64,000 nt of DNA from Nocardioides ginsengisegetis (GCF_014138045.1 NZ_JACGXA010000001.1:1659001-1723000), one strand, 5' to 3'. Positions 1 to 9,230 are shown, numbered from the stretch's first letter. Notes: generated by a model not told the origin, from the letters alone. Program-made: numbers and translations.

Positions 1-1056
1 GACGGCGTCGGTCCCGAGGTGACGAGGGAAGCGGTCCGAGTTCTGGAAACGATCGCTAAGGGCTTCGGACACTCATTCACGTTCACGGAAGGTCTTCTGG
101 GCGGATGCGCGATCGAGGCCAAGGGCACGCCGCTGCCGGCTGAGACCTGGGAGCTGTGCGAGTCCAGTGATGCCCTCCTGGTTGGCTCGGTCGGTGGCGA
201 ACAGTGGGACTCGCTTCCTGCCGATATGAATCCGGGGCTCGGTGGACTTCTTCGCCTGCGTCGAAAGCTCGACCTGTACGCGAACCTTCGCCCGGGGCTC
301 ACGCTCTTGCCTGGCGAATCGCCGATCCGCGGCGCGGATGTGGACATCCTCCTTGTGCGCGAGGCCACTGCGGGTCTCTATTTCTCGCCCGAACGGGATC
401 GCGTCGTCAAGGATGGGGTGGAATCTGCCTGGGACACGATGCACTACACGGCTGACGAGGTAAGACGCATCGCGGTCGTTGCGTTCGAGCTCGCCTCCGC
501 TCGCAGTCGTCGGCTGACCTCGGTCGACAAGGCCAACGTGCTCGAGGCCTCCAAGCTGTGGCGGGACGTCGTGATCGAGGTCGCGCGTGACTTCCCGGAC
601 GTCGAATTGGAACACCTGTACGTCGACAACTGTGCGATGCAGCTCGTGCTCCGTCCCAACGATTTCGATGTCATCGTCACCGAAAATCTGTTCGGGGACA
701 TTCTGAGCGACGAGATCGCCGGGATCATCGGATCGCTGGGGCTCTTGCCGTCGGCGAGCCTGCGATCGGACAAGTTCGGTCTGTATGAACCGGTACACGG
801 AGCCGCGCCGGACATCGCCGGGCGAGATCTTGCCAACCCCGCGGCCGCGATCCTGTCTGCAGCCATGCTCCTGCGCCACAGCGCCGAGCTCGAGGACGAA
901 GCCGAATGCATCGAGCGCGCAGTCTCTGCTGTGCTTGCCGGCGGAATCCGCACCGCGGACGTGGCGCGCGGAGGACCGGCGGTCGGAACTGTGGGATTCG
1001 GCGACGCGGTCGTAGCTGAGCTCGAGGGAATCATAGCGTCGATCGCGCTGTCCTGA
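1..1056 (+). CDS. Isopropylmalate/tartrate-type beta-decarboxylating dehydrogenase (5' partial)
   Basis: NAD-dependent oxidative decarboxylase of the isocitrate/isopropylmalate dehydrogenase family. Frame 1 is open from base 1 with DGVGPEV, the family's N-terminal GDGIGPEV motif, so the true start lies just left of the window. Later motifs are VGSVGGEQWD, LDLYANLRP, REATAGLYF, TSVDKANVLEASKLWR (substrate/NAD site), the metal-binding stretch TENLFGDILSDE and the NAD loop EPVHGAAPDIAGRDLANPAA. It is near full length (about 350 residues). LeuB normally has RELTGG where this has REATAG, and the neighbours are catabolic, so a tartrate, malate or substituted-malate dehydrogenase is as likely as leucine biosynthesis. 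Family sure, substrate unknown. Confidence 0.85.
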   Translation, partial: DGVGPEVTREAVRVLETIAKGFGHSFTFTEGLLGGCAIEAKGTPLPAETWELCESSDALLVGSVGGEQWDSLPADMNPGLGGLLRLRRKLDLYANLRPGLTLLPGESPIRGADVDILLVREATAGLYFSPERDRVVKDGVESAWDTMHYTADEVRRIAVVAFELASARSRRLTSVDKANVLEASKLWRDVVIEVARDFPDVELEHLYVDNCAMQLVLRPNDFDVIVTENLFGDILSDEIAGIIGSLGLLPSASLRSDKFGLYEPVHGAAPDIAGRDLANPAAAILSAAMLLRHSAELEDEAECIERAVSAVLAGGIRTADVARGGPAVGTVGFGDAVVAELEGIIASIALS

Positions 1057-1359
1057 GAGCGTCTGCGCGCAATCCGCTATGACGCTTTACCCGTCGCATG
1101 TCGGGTCAATGAAGCCCATGGTCTCGTCTGCTCGAGGCAGGCGAAACCTCCGGATGGCATTCACAAACTCGGGGTGTGGATCTCGCGAGCACTCTTGTTT
1201 CTCTTCGGTTCCCACATCGACTTAGCGTGGAAGCACAAAGGCAGTCGGCTCCCGAGGAGCACCAAGCACTAGCGGCTAGTTCAACCAAATCGCACGGTCT
1301 TATGTCGTTCGAGTGGCGATCAATGATCGATCTGCCCTTGATGAATCCGAGGAGAGAAC
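1057..1359. other. Intergenic region upstream of the ABC importer operon
   Basis: About 300 bases without a credible gene. It holds a perfect 6+1+6 inverted repeat at 1268-1280 (separate entry) and ends in a GAGGAGAG ribosome binding site in front of the solute-binding-protein start. The operon promoter is presumably here, but no clear -35/-10 pair can be assigned by eye. Confidence 0.5.
1268..1280. promoter_or_regulatory. Palindrome upstream of SBP copy 1 (possible operator)
   Basis: ACTAGC-G-GCTAGT is a perfect 13-base inverted repeat, 80 bases before the start of the first solute-binding-protein gene. Its position suits an operator for a sugar or catabolite regulator. Different palindromes precede the second copy of the same gene, so the two copies are probably not controlled identically. 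Confidence 0.4.
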
Positions 1360-2401
1360 ATGTTGTTTTCGAAGCGTCTCGTTGTGAAGCGGGCTGTGGT
1401 GTCGCTGGTGGTTTCTGGTTGTTTGGCCGTGTCGTTGGCCGGGTGTGGTTCTGGTGACTCGGCTGCCAAGGGTGGTGGTTCGTCTGCTGTTGGTGGTGGG
1501 GTGTCGGGCAAGGAGATCTACCTGGTTGGTGCGGGGGATGTGAACCCCTGGACGAAGGTCTACAACTCGGTGATCGTGAAGCGTCTGCAGGCGGAGGGTG
1601 CGAAGGTGACCTACCTGCAGGATCCGTTCGATCCGCAGATCGAGGTGCAGAACTTGGACCGGGCGATCGCGGCCAAGCCGTACGCGATCATGCTGCTCGG
1701 CCTGGACTATCGGGCGCTGACCCCGAGTCTGACTCGTGCCAAGCAGGCCGGTATCCCGGTGGTGAACATGACATCGCCAGCGACGCCGGCCGGTGAGCTG
1801 ATGGCGCTGTCGGTGGAGTCGAACAACCCCGAGTTGGGCAAGTTCGCAGCCCAGAACGTGATCGATGGACTGGCCGCTCAAGGCAAGACCCAGGGCAATG
1901 TCATCGCGATCACCGGGACGGCGGGCACGGAGATGGCGAATCTTCGGATCGAGGCGTTCAGGAAGGAGCTCGCGACCGTCCCCGGGCTGAACCTGGTCGC
2001 CGTGGAGGACGGCAACTGGGACCAGGCGACGTCGCAGAAGATCGCGCAGCAGTTGTTCGCCAAGTACGCATCCCAGGGCGGGATCCAGGCCGCGTACGGG
2101 ATGGCCGACAACCAAGCGCTAGGCATCATCCAGGCTGCCAAGCAGGCCGGGCTGAGTGTCGGTGGGGCTGATGGTCTGGTCGTGAGCGGCAGCAACTGCT
2201 ACCAGGCTGGGCTGGAGGCGATCAAGGCCGGTGAGATGTTCGGTACGGGGACCCAGTCGCCCATCACGGAGGCGAACTTCACGGTCGATGAGGCGTTGAA
2301 GTTCTTCAACGGCGAAAAGGTCGAGACCACCCAGTACGCCCCCGAAGAGCGCATCACCAAGGACAACGTCCAGGACGCCATCGACGAAGGCATCTGCCCG
2401 T
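1358..2401. repeat. Exact 1044-bp duplicated segment, copy 1
   Basis: This segment is identical by eye to 10014-11057. Identity begins two bases before the ATG and ends at the first base of the stop codon (TGA here, TAA in the other copy). Flanks are unrelated on both sides. No terminal inverted repeats, transposase or target duplication are visible, so this is not an ordinary insertion sequence. Confidence 0.95.
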
Positions 2402-2403
2402 GA
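1360..2403 (+). CDS. CUT2-type ABC transporter substrate-binding lipoprotein, copy 1
   Basis: Extracytoplasmic binding protein (347 aa, Peripla_BP_4/RbsB-like) that captures a small solute for the importer encoded immediately downstream. The signal peptide ends in lipobox LAGC with Cys29 as the lipid anchor, followed by a Gly/Ser linker and the two-lobed fold (YLVGAGDVNPW, VPVV-like strand PVVNMTSPA, ITGTAGTEMA, YGMADNQALG). Start ATG has a GAGGAGAG site. The stop overlaps the ATPase start (GTGA), so it is translationally coupled. The first about 150 bases are rich in GGT/GTT/TCT codons, unlike the rest of the gene. The whole ORF recurs base for base at 10016-11059. Confidence 0.93.
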   Translation: MLFSKRLVVKRAVVSLVVSGCLAVSLAGCGSGDSAAKGGGSSAVGGGVSGKEIYLVGAGDVNPWTKVYNSVIVKRLQAEGAKVTYLQDPFDPQIEVQNLDRAIAAKPYAIMLLGLDYRALTPSLTRAKQAGIPVVNMTSPATPAGELMALSVESNNPELGKFAAQNVIDGLAAQGKTQGNVIAITGTAGTEMANLRIEAFRKELATVPGLNLVAVEDGNWDQATSQKIAQQLFAKYASQGGIQAAYGMADNQALGIIQAAKQAGLSVGGADGLVVSGSNCYQAGLEAIKAGEMFGTGTQSPITEANFTVDEALKFFNGEKVETTQYAPEERITKDNVQDAIDEGICP

Positions 2404-3935
2404 CCGCCGTCGACGAGACGCCTCGCATACCTCGCCTTCGGATCGTCGGCGTCGGAAAGAGTTATGCAGCGGTGCGCGCACTCGATGGAATCGACTTGAC
2501 GATCAAGCCCGGTGAGGTCCACGCGCTGTGCGGACACAACGGAGCTGGCAAGAGCACATTGGTCAAGATCCTGTCGGGCGTAGTCAGGCACGACGACGGA
2601 AGCGTGTACATCGACGGCGAAGAGGCGGACTTCCGTGGTCCCGAACAAGCGCAACGCGCAGGGGTAGCACTGGTCGACCAGGAGATCAGCCTGATCGAGG
2701 CACTGTCGGTGCGCGACAACATCATGCTCGGGCTTGCGGGCGCGCCGTTCTTCGCGCGCCCAAACTCAGCCGACGGGATCATCCACGGGCTTTTGGGTCG
2801 GGTCGGACTTGGTGACCTCAGCCTGTCGACGCCCGTCGCCTCCTTGGCGCTCGGCAAGCGTCAACTCGTCGAGATCGCCCGTGCCCTCGGCCGAGGCGGC
2901 AAGATCCTGATCCTCGACGAGCCAACGGCAACCCTCACCGAATCTGAAAGCGATCAGGTATTCGCCGCGGTGAAATCTGTCGCCACCGAGGGCATCAGCG
3001 TCATCTATGTGTCGCACAGGCTGGGCGAGGTTCTGGAGATCTGCGACACGATCAGCGTCTTCCGCGACGGCCGCCGGATTGCCACCCGTCCAGCCGATCA
3101 GATGGATCGAGCTGAGCTCATCGATCTCATGGTTGGAGTTCAGGCGGTCGATAGATCCGCCAACGCGGATCGCACGCCACTCGACTCCAAGCCCTCTCTC
3201 GTCGTACGCGGACTGAGCGTGGGCACTCGCGTCCACGATGTCGACCTGACTATTCGGCCAGGCCAGGTTGTCGCATTGGCCGGACAGGTCGGCTCCGGCG
3301 CCAGCGAGATTCTCCGGGCGATCGCTGGCCTTGCGCCAGACGCCGTTGGAACAGTCCGAGTGGGCGAGAAGGATCTGCGACTCGGTTCTCCCGTGCGTTC
3401 ACTGAACGCTGGGGTCAATTACATCTCGAACGACCGGAAGGCGGAGGGGCTGTTCCTCACCCGAACGGTACGAGTCAACCTGCTCGCAACCCGCCTGCGC
3501 GCGATCGCTCGACATGGTTTCGTTGTGAGCCGGTTGGCGAAAGAAATCGGTGCCCTACTCGCCGAGGCCAGCGGCCTCCGTGAGCGCGAACGTTCTGCTG
3601 TCGGCGAACTCAGCGGAGGCAACCAACAGAAGGCCTTTCTGGGACGATGCCTGCATCGTGACAAGGGCGCGTCACTACTGCTGCTCGACGAGCCGACTCG
3701 TGGCGTCGATGTGGGTGGTCGGTCGGACATCCATGACCTGATCCGTAACGCTGCGGGGTCAGGGACAGCAGTCCTTTATGCGTCAACTGAACTTGACGAG
3801 ATTCTCGACCTCGCTGACGAAGTGGTGACGCTACGTGCGGGTCGGGTCGTCTCCGTGCGGCCAAGGGCGCACATCACAGCCCAGGCCCTGCTCTACGAGA
3901 TGACCCACGTCGAGACTGAGGCGGTGTCGGCATGA
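2400..3935 (+). CDS. Sugar-type (CUT2) ABC importer ATPase, two-domain RbsA-like
   Basis: Cytoplasmic ATPase (511 aa) with two fused nucleotide-binding domains that powers the permease pair downstream. Domain 1 has Walker A GHNGAGKST (residues 45-53), a degenerate signature ALGKRQLVEIARAL and Walker B ILILDEPTATL. Domain 2 has a degenerate Walker A GQVGSGASE, lacking the lysine as is usual in RbsA-type proteins, then LSGGNQQK and LLLLDEPTRGVDVG. Length is typical. GTG start overlaps the SBP stop by 4 bases; the stop overlaps the first permease by 4 bases (ATGA), so SBP-ATPase-permease-permease form one operon. Confidence 0.93.
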   Translation: MTAVDETPRIPRLRIVGVGKSYAAVRALDGIDLTIKPGEVHALCGHNGAGKSTLVKILSGVVRHDDGSVYIDGEEADFRGPEQAQRAGVALVDQEISLIEALSVRDNIMLGLAGAPFFARPNSADGIIHGLLGRVGLGDLSLSTPVASLALGKRQLVEIARALGRGGKILILDEPTATLTESESDQVFAAVKSVATEGISVIYVSHRLGEVLEICDTISVFRDGRRIATRPADQMDRAELIDLMVGVQAVDRSANADRTPLDSKPSLVVRGLSVGTRVHDVDLTIRPGQVVALAGQVGSGASEILRAIAGLAPDAVGTVRVGEKDLRLGSPVRSLNAGVNYISNDRKAEGLFLTRTVRVNLLATRLRAIARHGFVVSRLAKEIGALLAEASGLRERERSAVGELSGGNQQKAFLGRCLHRDKGASLLLLDEPTRGVDVGGRSDIHDLIRNAAGSGTAVLYASTELDEILDLADEVVTLRAGRVVSVRPRAHITAQALLYEMTHVETEAVSA

Positions 3936-4912
3936 CGTCCAACGCCCCAACTCTCGGGGTCCTCAGCCGGCGCCGTTCTCCGATGGCAGCGACCCGAACA
4001 CCGGAATTGCTCATCGCGGGCATCGCCGGCGCGGTGCTGGTCTACGGCGCTGCCACCACGGAAGGCTTTCTCAGCCCAGCGAACTTCAAGGCGATCTTCG
4101 CCGGAGTCGGGATCCTAGGAATCGTCGCGGTGGGGATGACCTTCGTGACGTTGAGTGGAAGCTTGTTCTGCTTGACGCTGGGGACGACCCTGACGGTGTC
4201 CTCAATGGGATTCCTCACCTGGCTTCAGTTCGGTGTTGTACCCGCCATCTTGCTCACGCTTCTGCTGGGTGCCGTGATCGGACTGGGCCAGGGCATCCTC
4301 GTCGGAGGGCTGGGCGCCAACCCGATCATTGTGACTATCGGTTTCGGGGCACTGCAACTCGGAGTAGCGTCGAAACTGACCAACTCGGCAGCCGTCTACC
4401 CACCGGGTGACAGCAACTACGCCTGGCTGGCCAGCACGATTGCCGGTCTCCCGGTTGCTGTGTACGTGCTCGTCCTTCTGGTCCTGATCTCAGCGTTCTG
4501 GCTCGCCAAGAGCACCTTGGGTCAGACGATCCTTCTGGTCGGCGAGAACCAGTCAGCGGCACGCGCAGCAGGACTTCCAGTGGTCAAGGCCATCACGGCA
4601 GCGTTTGTCATCGCGGGTGGCTGCGCAGCTCTGGGTGGCGTCCTTCTGGGCGCTACCGATGGGAACGCCACGCTCTTGAGTGGCGGAGACAGGTACACCT
4701 ATGACGCGATTGCAGCGGTGCTCGTTGGCGGAGTCGCAGCGAGCGGTGGGCGAGGAACCGTCCAGCAGACCGTTCTGGGTGCGCTGCTTATCGCGGTCAT
4801 CTCGGACATGCTTCTCCTTCGCGGTGCGAGCGGTGGCGTCCAATTGCTTGTCACCGGCGCGGTGGTCATCGTCGTTCTGGTCTTCTTCCAGCTGAGGGGA
4901 CATCGGTCATGA
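3932..4912 (+). CDS. CUT2 ABC importer permease 1 (BPD_transp_2)
   Basis: Integral membrane permease (326 aa) of the RbsC/XylH type, with many hydrophobic helices and the family stretch VEGGGAN-equivalent GGLGANPIIVTIG. It forms the translocation pore with the second permease. ATGA overlaps join it to the ATPase and to permease 2. CUT2 systems often have one permease gene used as a homodimer; here two different permeases point to a heterodimer. Confidence 0.9.
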   Translation: MTSNAPTLGVLSRRRSPMAATRTPELLIAGIAGAVLVYGAATTEGFLSPANFKAIFAGVGILGIVAVGMTFVTLSGSLFCLTLGTTLTVSSMGFLTWLQFGVVPAILLTLLLGAVIGLGQGILVGGLGANPIIVTIGFGALQLGVASKLTNSAAVYPPGDSNYAWLASTIAGLPVAVYVLVLLVLISAFWLAKSTLGQTILLVGENQSAARAAGLPVVKAITAAFVIAGGCAALGGVLLGATDGNATLLSGGDRYTYDAIAAVLVGGVAASGGRGTVQQTVLGALLIAVISDMLLLRGASGGVQLLVTGAVVIVVLVFFQLRGHRS

Positions 4913-5922
4913 ATCACCTGACAGCACGCCTCGCACGTATCGGTGCAGCGACAAGTTCGCCGGTCGCCTACAGCTTCGTGACCATGGTGATTGTCTTCTT
5001 CATGCTTCCCGCTGCCAACGGGTATGACGTGTCGACCTACAACCTGTACTCAGCGATGCAGATCTTCGGCACCTATGGATTGATCGCGCTAGCTCTCGGC
5101 ATCACGATGATCGCCGCACAGTTCGACCTTTCAACGCTGGGCATGTTCGTGCTGGGAGGCCTGGTAGCCGTAAAGGTCGGGGGTGATTCGCCGAGTCTAG
5201 GCGTGATCGCGGCGCTCGGCGTCGGCGCCCTAGCAGGCCTAATCCAGGGCCTGATCGTGGCTAAGTTGAGCATCAACTCCATGTCCGTCACGCTAGGCGG
5301 ATTCCTTGTGCTTCTTGGATTGAGCCGCGCAATCGGAAATGACGCCACGGTGAGCTACGACAACTTCGATGTCGGCATCTCGCTCGACAGCAAGTTCGCT
5401 GTGGTCATGTCTTGGCACAGCGTGATTGTCCTGCTTTGTTTTCTGTTCGTAGGGCTGGCGATGGCGTGGACCACCGTCGGTCGGAACCTGAAGGCAGTGG
5501 GCGGTGACGCGCGGGCCAGTCGGGTTTCCGGTGTGGGGGTGACCCGCGTCATCGTGGGTGTGTTCGTGCTCTCCGGCCTCCTGTCCGGGCTGGCCGGCGC
5601 GCTCAATGCGTTCTCTCTGGCCGCCGCGTTGGCGAACCCCGGATTCGCTCCGCTTGTGTTCGGAGCGACGTCCGCGCTCATTGGCGGGGTCGGCCTGGCT
5701 GGAGGTCGGGGGACCGTCACTGGCATCGCCTTGGGAGCGGTGGCGCTTAGTCTGCTGCAGGCAATGTTCGGCATCCTCGCAAGTCCCAGCTGGGTGACAT
5801 CTGTCGTCACGGGCGGGCTCCTTGTCCTCGTTGCGACCGCGGCCGCGCCGCGACTTGCAGCTATCGTCGCGCGACTCGCGGCCCGGCATCGGCGTCGTTA
5901 CGTTGAAAGTGCCGTGGCCTGA
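4909..5922 (+). CDS. CUT2 ABC importer permease 2 (BPD_transp_2)
   Basis: Second membrane permease (337 aa), same family as its neighbour but clearly divergent. It has about eight to ten hydrophobic segments and the GGLVAVKVG and GARASRVSGV-like cytoplasmic coupling loop (DARASRVSGVGV) that contacts the ATPase. It ends in a basic tail. The start overlaps permease 1 by 4 bases. Its tail is followed at once by the SDR gene, so the SDR is probably co-transcribed and may act on the imported compound. Confidence 0.9.
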   Translation: MNHLTARLARIGAATSSPVAYSFVTMVIVFFMLPAANGYDVSTYNLYSAMQIFGTYGLIALALGITMIAAQFDLSTLGMFVLGGLVAVKVGGDSPSLGVIAALGVGALAGLIQGLIVAKLSINSMSVTLGGFLVLLGLSRAIGNDATVSYDNFDVGISLDSKFAVVMSWHSVIVLLCFLFVGLAMAWTTVGRNLKAVGGDARASRVSGVGVTRVIVGVFVLSGLLSGLAGALNAFSLAAALANPGFAPLVFGATSALIGGVGLAGGRGTVTGIALGAVALSLLQAMFGILASPSWVTSVVTGGLLVLVATAAAPRLAAIVARLAARHRRRYVESAVA

Positions 5923-5929
5923 AGTGGGA

Positions 5930-6682
5930 ATGCTGTCCGGAAAAGTTGCGATGATTACGGGCGCTGCGGACGGGATCGGACGCGCGGCTGTCACGGTCTT
6001 CGCGCGTGAGGGAGCACTGGTACTTGCTTGTGACATCGATGGAGCAGGCGCCGAGGCTGCTGCCGCGGCTGTTCGGGCCGACGGGGGACAGGCACTGGCG
6101 AGCGCAATGGACGTCAGTGATCTTTCCCAGGTCCGAGTTGGGGTCGAGCTCGCGCTCACGAGCTGGGGTTCATTGGACGTTGCCTTCAACAACGCAGGCA
6201 TTACCGGACCCATGACATCTCTTGTCGACTACCCGGATGAGTGGTTTGAGAGGGTGGTTGCAGTCAACGTCCGAGGAACATGGAACTGCCTACGAGAGCA
6301 GATTCCGGCGATGCTTCAGTCGGGATCGGGGGCGATCGTCAACGCATCGTCCGGCGCGGGTGCGGTAGGGGCTCCAGGAATCGGGATCTACGCCGCGACC
6401 AAACACGCGATCCTGGGGCTAACAAAGGTCGCGGCACTCGAGAACGCAACAGCCGGGGTTCGGGTGAATGCGGTGCTGCCGGGCATCATCGACACCAACC
6501 AGCCGCGCAATCTGACCCATGACATCCCTGGAGCCATGGACGCGTTCAAGAGCGCTATGCCTATCGGCCGGCTCGGTCGCGCCGACGAAGTGGCCGAAGC
6601 TGCAGCGTGGCTCTGTTCGGATCGCGCATCCTTGGTGACGGGCGTGGGAGTCGCGGTGGATGGGGGCTACCTCGCACAGTAG
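5930..6682 (+). CDS. Short-chain dehydrogenase/reductase (classical SDR)
   Basis: NAD(P)-dependent oxidoreductase of 250 aa, the usual size of a classical SDR. Motifs in order: TGAADGIG (cofactor glycines), NNAG, catalytic Ser in NASSGAG, YAATK (Tyr-x3-Lys) and the C-terminal GVAVDGGYLAQ. An upstream in-frame GTG at 5909 is possible, but the ATG at 5930 has a GAAGTGGG purine run in front and gives the canonical N-terminus MLSGKVAMITG. It starts 7 bases after permease 2, so it belongs to the importer operon. Substrate unknown; a sugar alcohol or hydroxy acid would fit. Confidence 0.88.
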   Translation: MLSGKVAMITGAADGIGRAAVTVFAREGALVLACDIDGAGAEAAAAAVRADGGQALASAMDVSDLSQVRVGVELALTSWGSLDVAFNNAGITGPMTSLVDYPDEWFERVVAVNVRGTWNCLREQIPAMLQSGSGAIVNASSGAGAVGAPGIGIYAATKHAILGLTKVAALENATAGVRVNAVLPGIIDTNQPRNLTHDIPGAMDAFKSAMPIGRLGRADEVAEAAAWLCSDRASLVTGVGVAVDGGYLAQ

Positions 6683-6762
6683 ACATTCCTCAGATCTCTA
6701 ACGGTTTGAGGTACGTTCGTATCGAAGTGCGGCACGCCGGCCGCTCGAGGGAAGGTACGAAT

Positions 6763-7272
6763 GTGGCGAACACGCTGAATGACGAGTACGAGCGCCTGCT
6801 TCAGGAGCGCGCTCTCGAAGTGCTTCCCGAGGCAGACCTGGAGGGCAACGCCGCACTGTTCAACGTGATGCGGGTCGCGAATGTGATCGGGCGCGACCTT
6901 GAACAGCACGTTCACCGGAACAACGGGTCCTCACGGGCTGGATTTCGGATCATGCTTGTCGTCTGGGTGATGGGTCCGCAGAGCCAGAAGGACCTCGCCA
7001 GCTTCGCAAACGTCACGGCAGCAACGATTTCGAGTGTGCTGAACACCCTGGATGACGAGGGTCTGATCGTGCGGACGCGAAACAGCACAGATCGCCGGAT
7101 CGTGAACATCGAGCTAACAGCGGCGGGGGAGAAGGCGGTATCCGAGCTCTACCGGCTCCACCTGCAGCGTGAGGCGCAGTGGCTCGCTGGACTTTCGGAA
7201 AAGATGAAGCAGCAGCTGGTGATGATCTCGCGTCAGATACTCCGCACTCGGCCGCCTTACAGCAAGGAGTAG
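6763..7272 (+). CDS. MarR-family transcriptional regulator
   Basis: Winged-helix DNA-binding protein (169 aa) of the MarR type. The core reads SQKDLASFANVTAATISSVLNTLDDEGLIVRTRNSTDRRIVNIELTAAG: helix-turn-helix plus the wing with the conserved DRR. GTG start at 6763 is preceded by GAGGGAAGG; upstream in-frame starts would run into the SDR gene. It lies between the importer/SDR operon and the hydrolase/lyase genes and is the obvious local regulator, probably released by a pathway ligand. Confidence 0.88.
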   Translation: MANTLNDEYERLLQERALEVLPEADLEGNAALFNVMRVANVIGRDLEQHVHRNNGSSRAGFRIMLVVWVMGPQSQKDLASFANVTAATISSVLNTLDDEGLIVRTRNSTDRRIVNIELTAAGEKAVSELYRLHLQREAQWLAGLSEKMKQQLVMISRQILRTRPPYSKE

Positions 7273-7361
7273 CGCCAACGAGCTACTTTCACCAACAGCC
7301 GTGGTGAATCCAGGGCCTTTTGCTGTTTCAGTTTCAATGAGCGCGCGCATACGTTCGGCGC

Positions 7362-7979
7362 ATGACAGCTACTCCGTTCGGCAACCCCATGGGACCCGGT
7401 TCGAAGTTCGGAATCGTGGTCGTGGACTTTCAGCGCGGGTTCACAGATCCTTCCGCCACCTACGGCATGGACCTCGACTCTGAGGTCGGCGTCGCATACG
7501 CGCTCCTCGAGCGCGTTAGACGGGCCGGCCTTCCGGTCTACTTCTCAGTGGTCGCCCATGCGCCTGATGGCTCCGATGTCGGCTTGTGGGGTCTGAAGGC
7601 TCCCGCTATCGCGACCTATCTCAAAGGCGGACCTGAAGCTGCAGTTGATGAACGTTTGAAGCCGCAAACAGACGAGCTGGTGCTGGTCAAGCAGGTCGCT
7701 TCTGCGTGTTTCGGGACCGGCCTCCTGGACTCCTTGATCGGAGACGGGGTGGATAGCGTCCTGGTCGTAGGCACGTCCACTAGCGGTTGTGTTCGTGCTA
7801 CGGCAGTCGATCTGTTCCAGGCAGGGATCAGGCCGTTCGTTGTTGCGGATGCCGTGGGTGATCGCGACACCGTTGCCCATGCGAATGCCCTTCGGGACCT
7901 TCATGCGAAGTACGCGGATGTCATCAGCTCGGAGACGGCGTTCGCGTACCTCGCCGGTGCCGACGAGGACGCTAAATGA
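7362..7979 (+). CDS. Isochorismatase-superfamily cysteine hydrolase
   Basis: Cytoplasmic hydrolase (205 aa) with the catalytic triad of the family visible: Asp22 in VVVDFQ, Lys110 in LVKQVASACFGT and Cys143 in TSTSGCVRATAVD. The STSGCVRATAVD signature is that of amide-cleaving members such as N-carbamoylsarcosine amidase and maleamate amidohydrolase rather than true isochorismatase. Its stop overlaps the next gene's start (ATGA), so hydrolase and lyase are made together. Likely role: removal of an amide or carbamoyl group from a catabolic intermediate (inference). Confidence 0.87.
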   Translation: MTATPFGNPMGPGSKFGIVVVDFQRGFTDPSATYGMDLDSEVGVAYALLERVRRAGLPVYFSVVAHAPDGSDVGLWGLKAPAIATYLKGGPEAAVDERLKPQTDELVLVKQVASACFGTGLLDSLIGDGVDSVLVVGTSTSGCVRATAVDLFQAGIRPFVVADAVGDRDTVAHANALRDLHAKYADVISSETAFAYLAGADEDAK

Positions 7980-8863
7980 GTGGAGAGCCTAGGCCGGGTG
8001 ATCGAATCCTTGAACTGCTCGACTATGGCTTTACGTTTGTCCCGGGCTGTCACGATTGCTTGTCCGCGGCGGTTCTCGAACGCGCCGGCGCCCAGGCGCT
8101 CTTCGTTTCTGGGGCCGGCGTCGCCGCCAGTGTTGCCGGGCTTCCTGACCTTGGCCTGACCACGTCGTCTGAACTGGTTCAGATGGCTGGCAGCATCGTC
8201 TCCAATGCCAAAGTCCCGGTCTTGGTCGACGCTGACACCGGCTTTGGCAACGAACTGAATCTGACCCGCGCGGTGCGTGCGATCGGCCGCGCCGGAGCAG
8301 GTGGCCTCATGATCGAGGACCAGAGCTTCCCCAAGCGTTGCGGCCACCTGCAGGACAAGCGTGTCGTTTCACGCGACGACTTCGCTCTACGGGTCAAGAC
8401 GGCAGTCTCGTTGTGCGCCGAGTTCGGGATGGTTCTAATCGCTCGGACGGACTCGCTGGCGACGGACGGTGTCGACGAAGCTTGTGCGCGAGCCAAACTC
8501 GCCCACGACCTCGGTGCGCACATCACGTTCGTGGATGCGCCCATGACGCTAGGTGACGTCGAGCGAATCGGCAAGCTGCCCGGTCGGAAGATGTTCAACG
8601 CCGCGACAGGAAGTCTCACGCCACAACTCAGCTTCGACGAGCTAGACGAACTTGGGTTCTCCTTGGTCATCGATCCGTGTGTTTCGCTGTATCCGACCAT
8701 CGACGGAATTCGTCGAACCTTCGAGGATGTGGACTCAGCGAGGGGATTCGAGCCGCTGACTCGATTCCAGATGCAGCCCCGAGACATTTTCGAGCAGGTC
8801 GGCCTCGACAGTTGGCTGGCTATCGACGCAAGCGCTCGAGGCGATCTGAGGCGCGAATCTTAA
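7976..8863 (+). CDS. Isocitrate lyase/PEP mutase-superfamily C-C lyase
   Basis: Lyase of 295 aa with DADTGFGN (metal site), EDQSFPKRCGH (catalytic Cys122 in the KRCGH loop, which marks C-C bond lyases rather than phosphomutases) and ARTDSLA. Closest known activities are 2-methylisocitrate lyase, 2,3-dimethylmalate lyase and oxaloacetate decarboxylase-like enzymes. Next to an amidase-like hydrolase and a malate-type dehydrogenase it probably splits a substituted malate into pyruvate or oxaloacetate fragments (inference). Start overlaps the hydrolase by 4 bases. Confidence 0.87.
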   Translation: MSGEPRPGDRILELLDYGFTFVPGCHDCLSAAVLERAGAQALFVSGAGVAASVAGLPDLGLTTSSELVQMAGSIVSNAKVPVLVDADTGFGNELNLTRAVRAIGRAGAGGLMIEDQSFPKRCGHLQDKRVVSRDDFALRVKTAVSLCAEFGMVLIARTDSLATDGVDEACARAKLAHDLGAHITFVDAPMTLGDVERIGKLPGRKMFNAATGSLTPQLSFDELDELGFSLVIDPCVSLYPTIDGIRRTFEDVDSARGFEPLTRFQMQPRDIFEQVGLDSWLAIDASARGDLRRES

Positions 8864-8888
8864 GTTCACCTTCATCAGGTCTCTTCGC

Positions 8889-8903
8889 CGGCCCGCGGGG
8901 CCG
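8889..8903 (+). terminator. Weak GC hairpin after the lyase gene
   Basis: CGGCCC-GCG-GGGCCG forms a perfect 6-bp stem with a 3-base loop, 26 bases after the lyase stop. There is no T tract. It may attenuate rather than end transcription, since a plausible gene starts 43 bases on. Confidence 0.35.
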
Positions 8904-8945
8904 CCCAGATGGCTCAGTTGCTTCCCTCAGGAACGGAAATATGTT

Positions 8946-9230
8946 ATGGCATTTCAAGTAGTTGTGGAGCCGCACAACGCGTGGTGGAATCCCGCGGTCG
9001 CAGAGGATCCGTCTGGCCCAACCGCAACGACGTCGGTACCGTCAGCGTTGGAAGAAATTCCTCCGCAGGCACAGAACCCGCTGACCGTGTGTTTGCGGCA
9101 ACCGGAGCACTGGGCCGCGAGCGCGCTGCGGGAGATTACCCGGCTTGCGGGCGGTGCGTCGCAGCGTCTCCGCTTGCGCCCGGATCGACGTTCGCTCGTC
9201 GTTGAATCTCAAGGAAGTCCGCAACTGTGA
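8946..9230 (+). CDS. Small unknown protein (94 aa), first of a coupled pair
   Basis: Unrecognised. It begins MAFQVVVEPHNAWWNP, with an AGGAACGG site before the ATG, and ends four bases into the next ORF (GTGA), the same coupling seen in the trusted operons nearby. The C-terminal half (ALREITRLAGGASQRLRLRPDRRSLVV) looks like a helix plus two strands. No signal peptide or membrane segment. Coupling and the RBS argue it is real; no function can be given. Confidence 0.55.
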   Translation: MAFQVVVEPHNAWWNPAVAEDPSGPTATTSVPSALEEIPPQAQNPLTVCLRQPEHWAASALREITRLAGGASQRLRLRPDRRSLVVESQGSPQL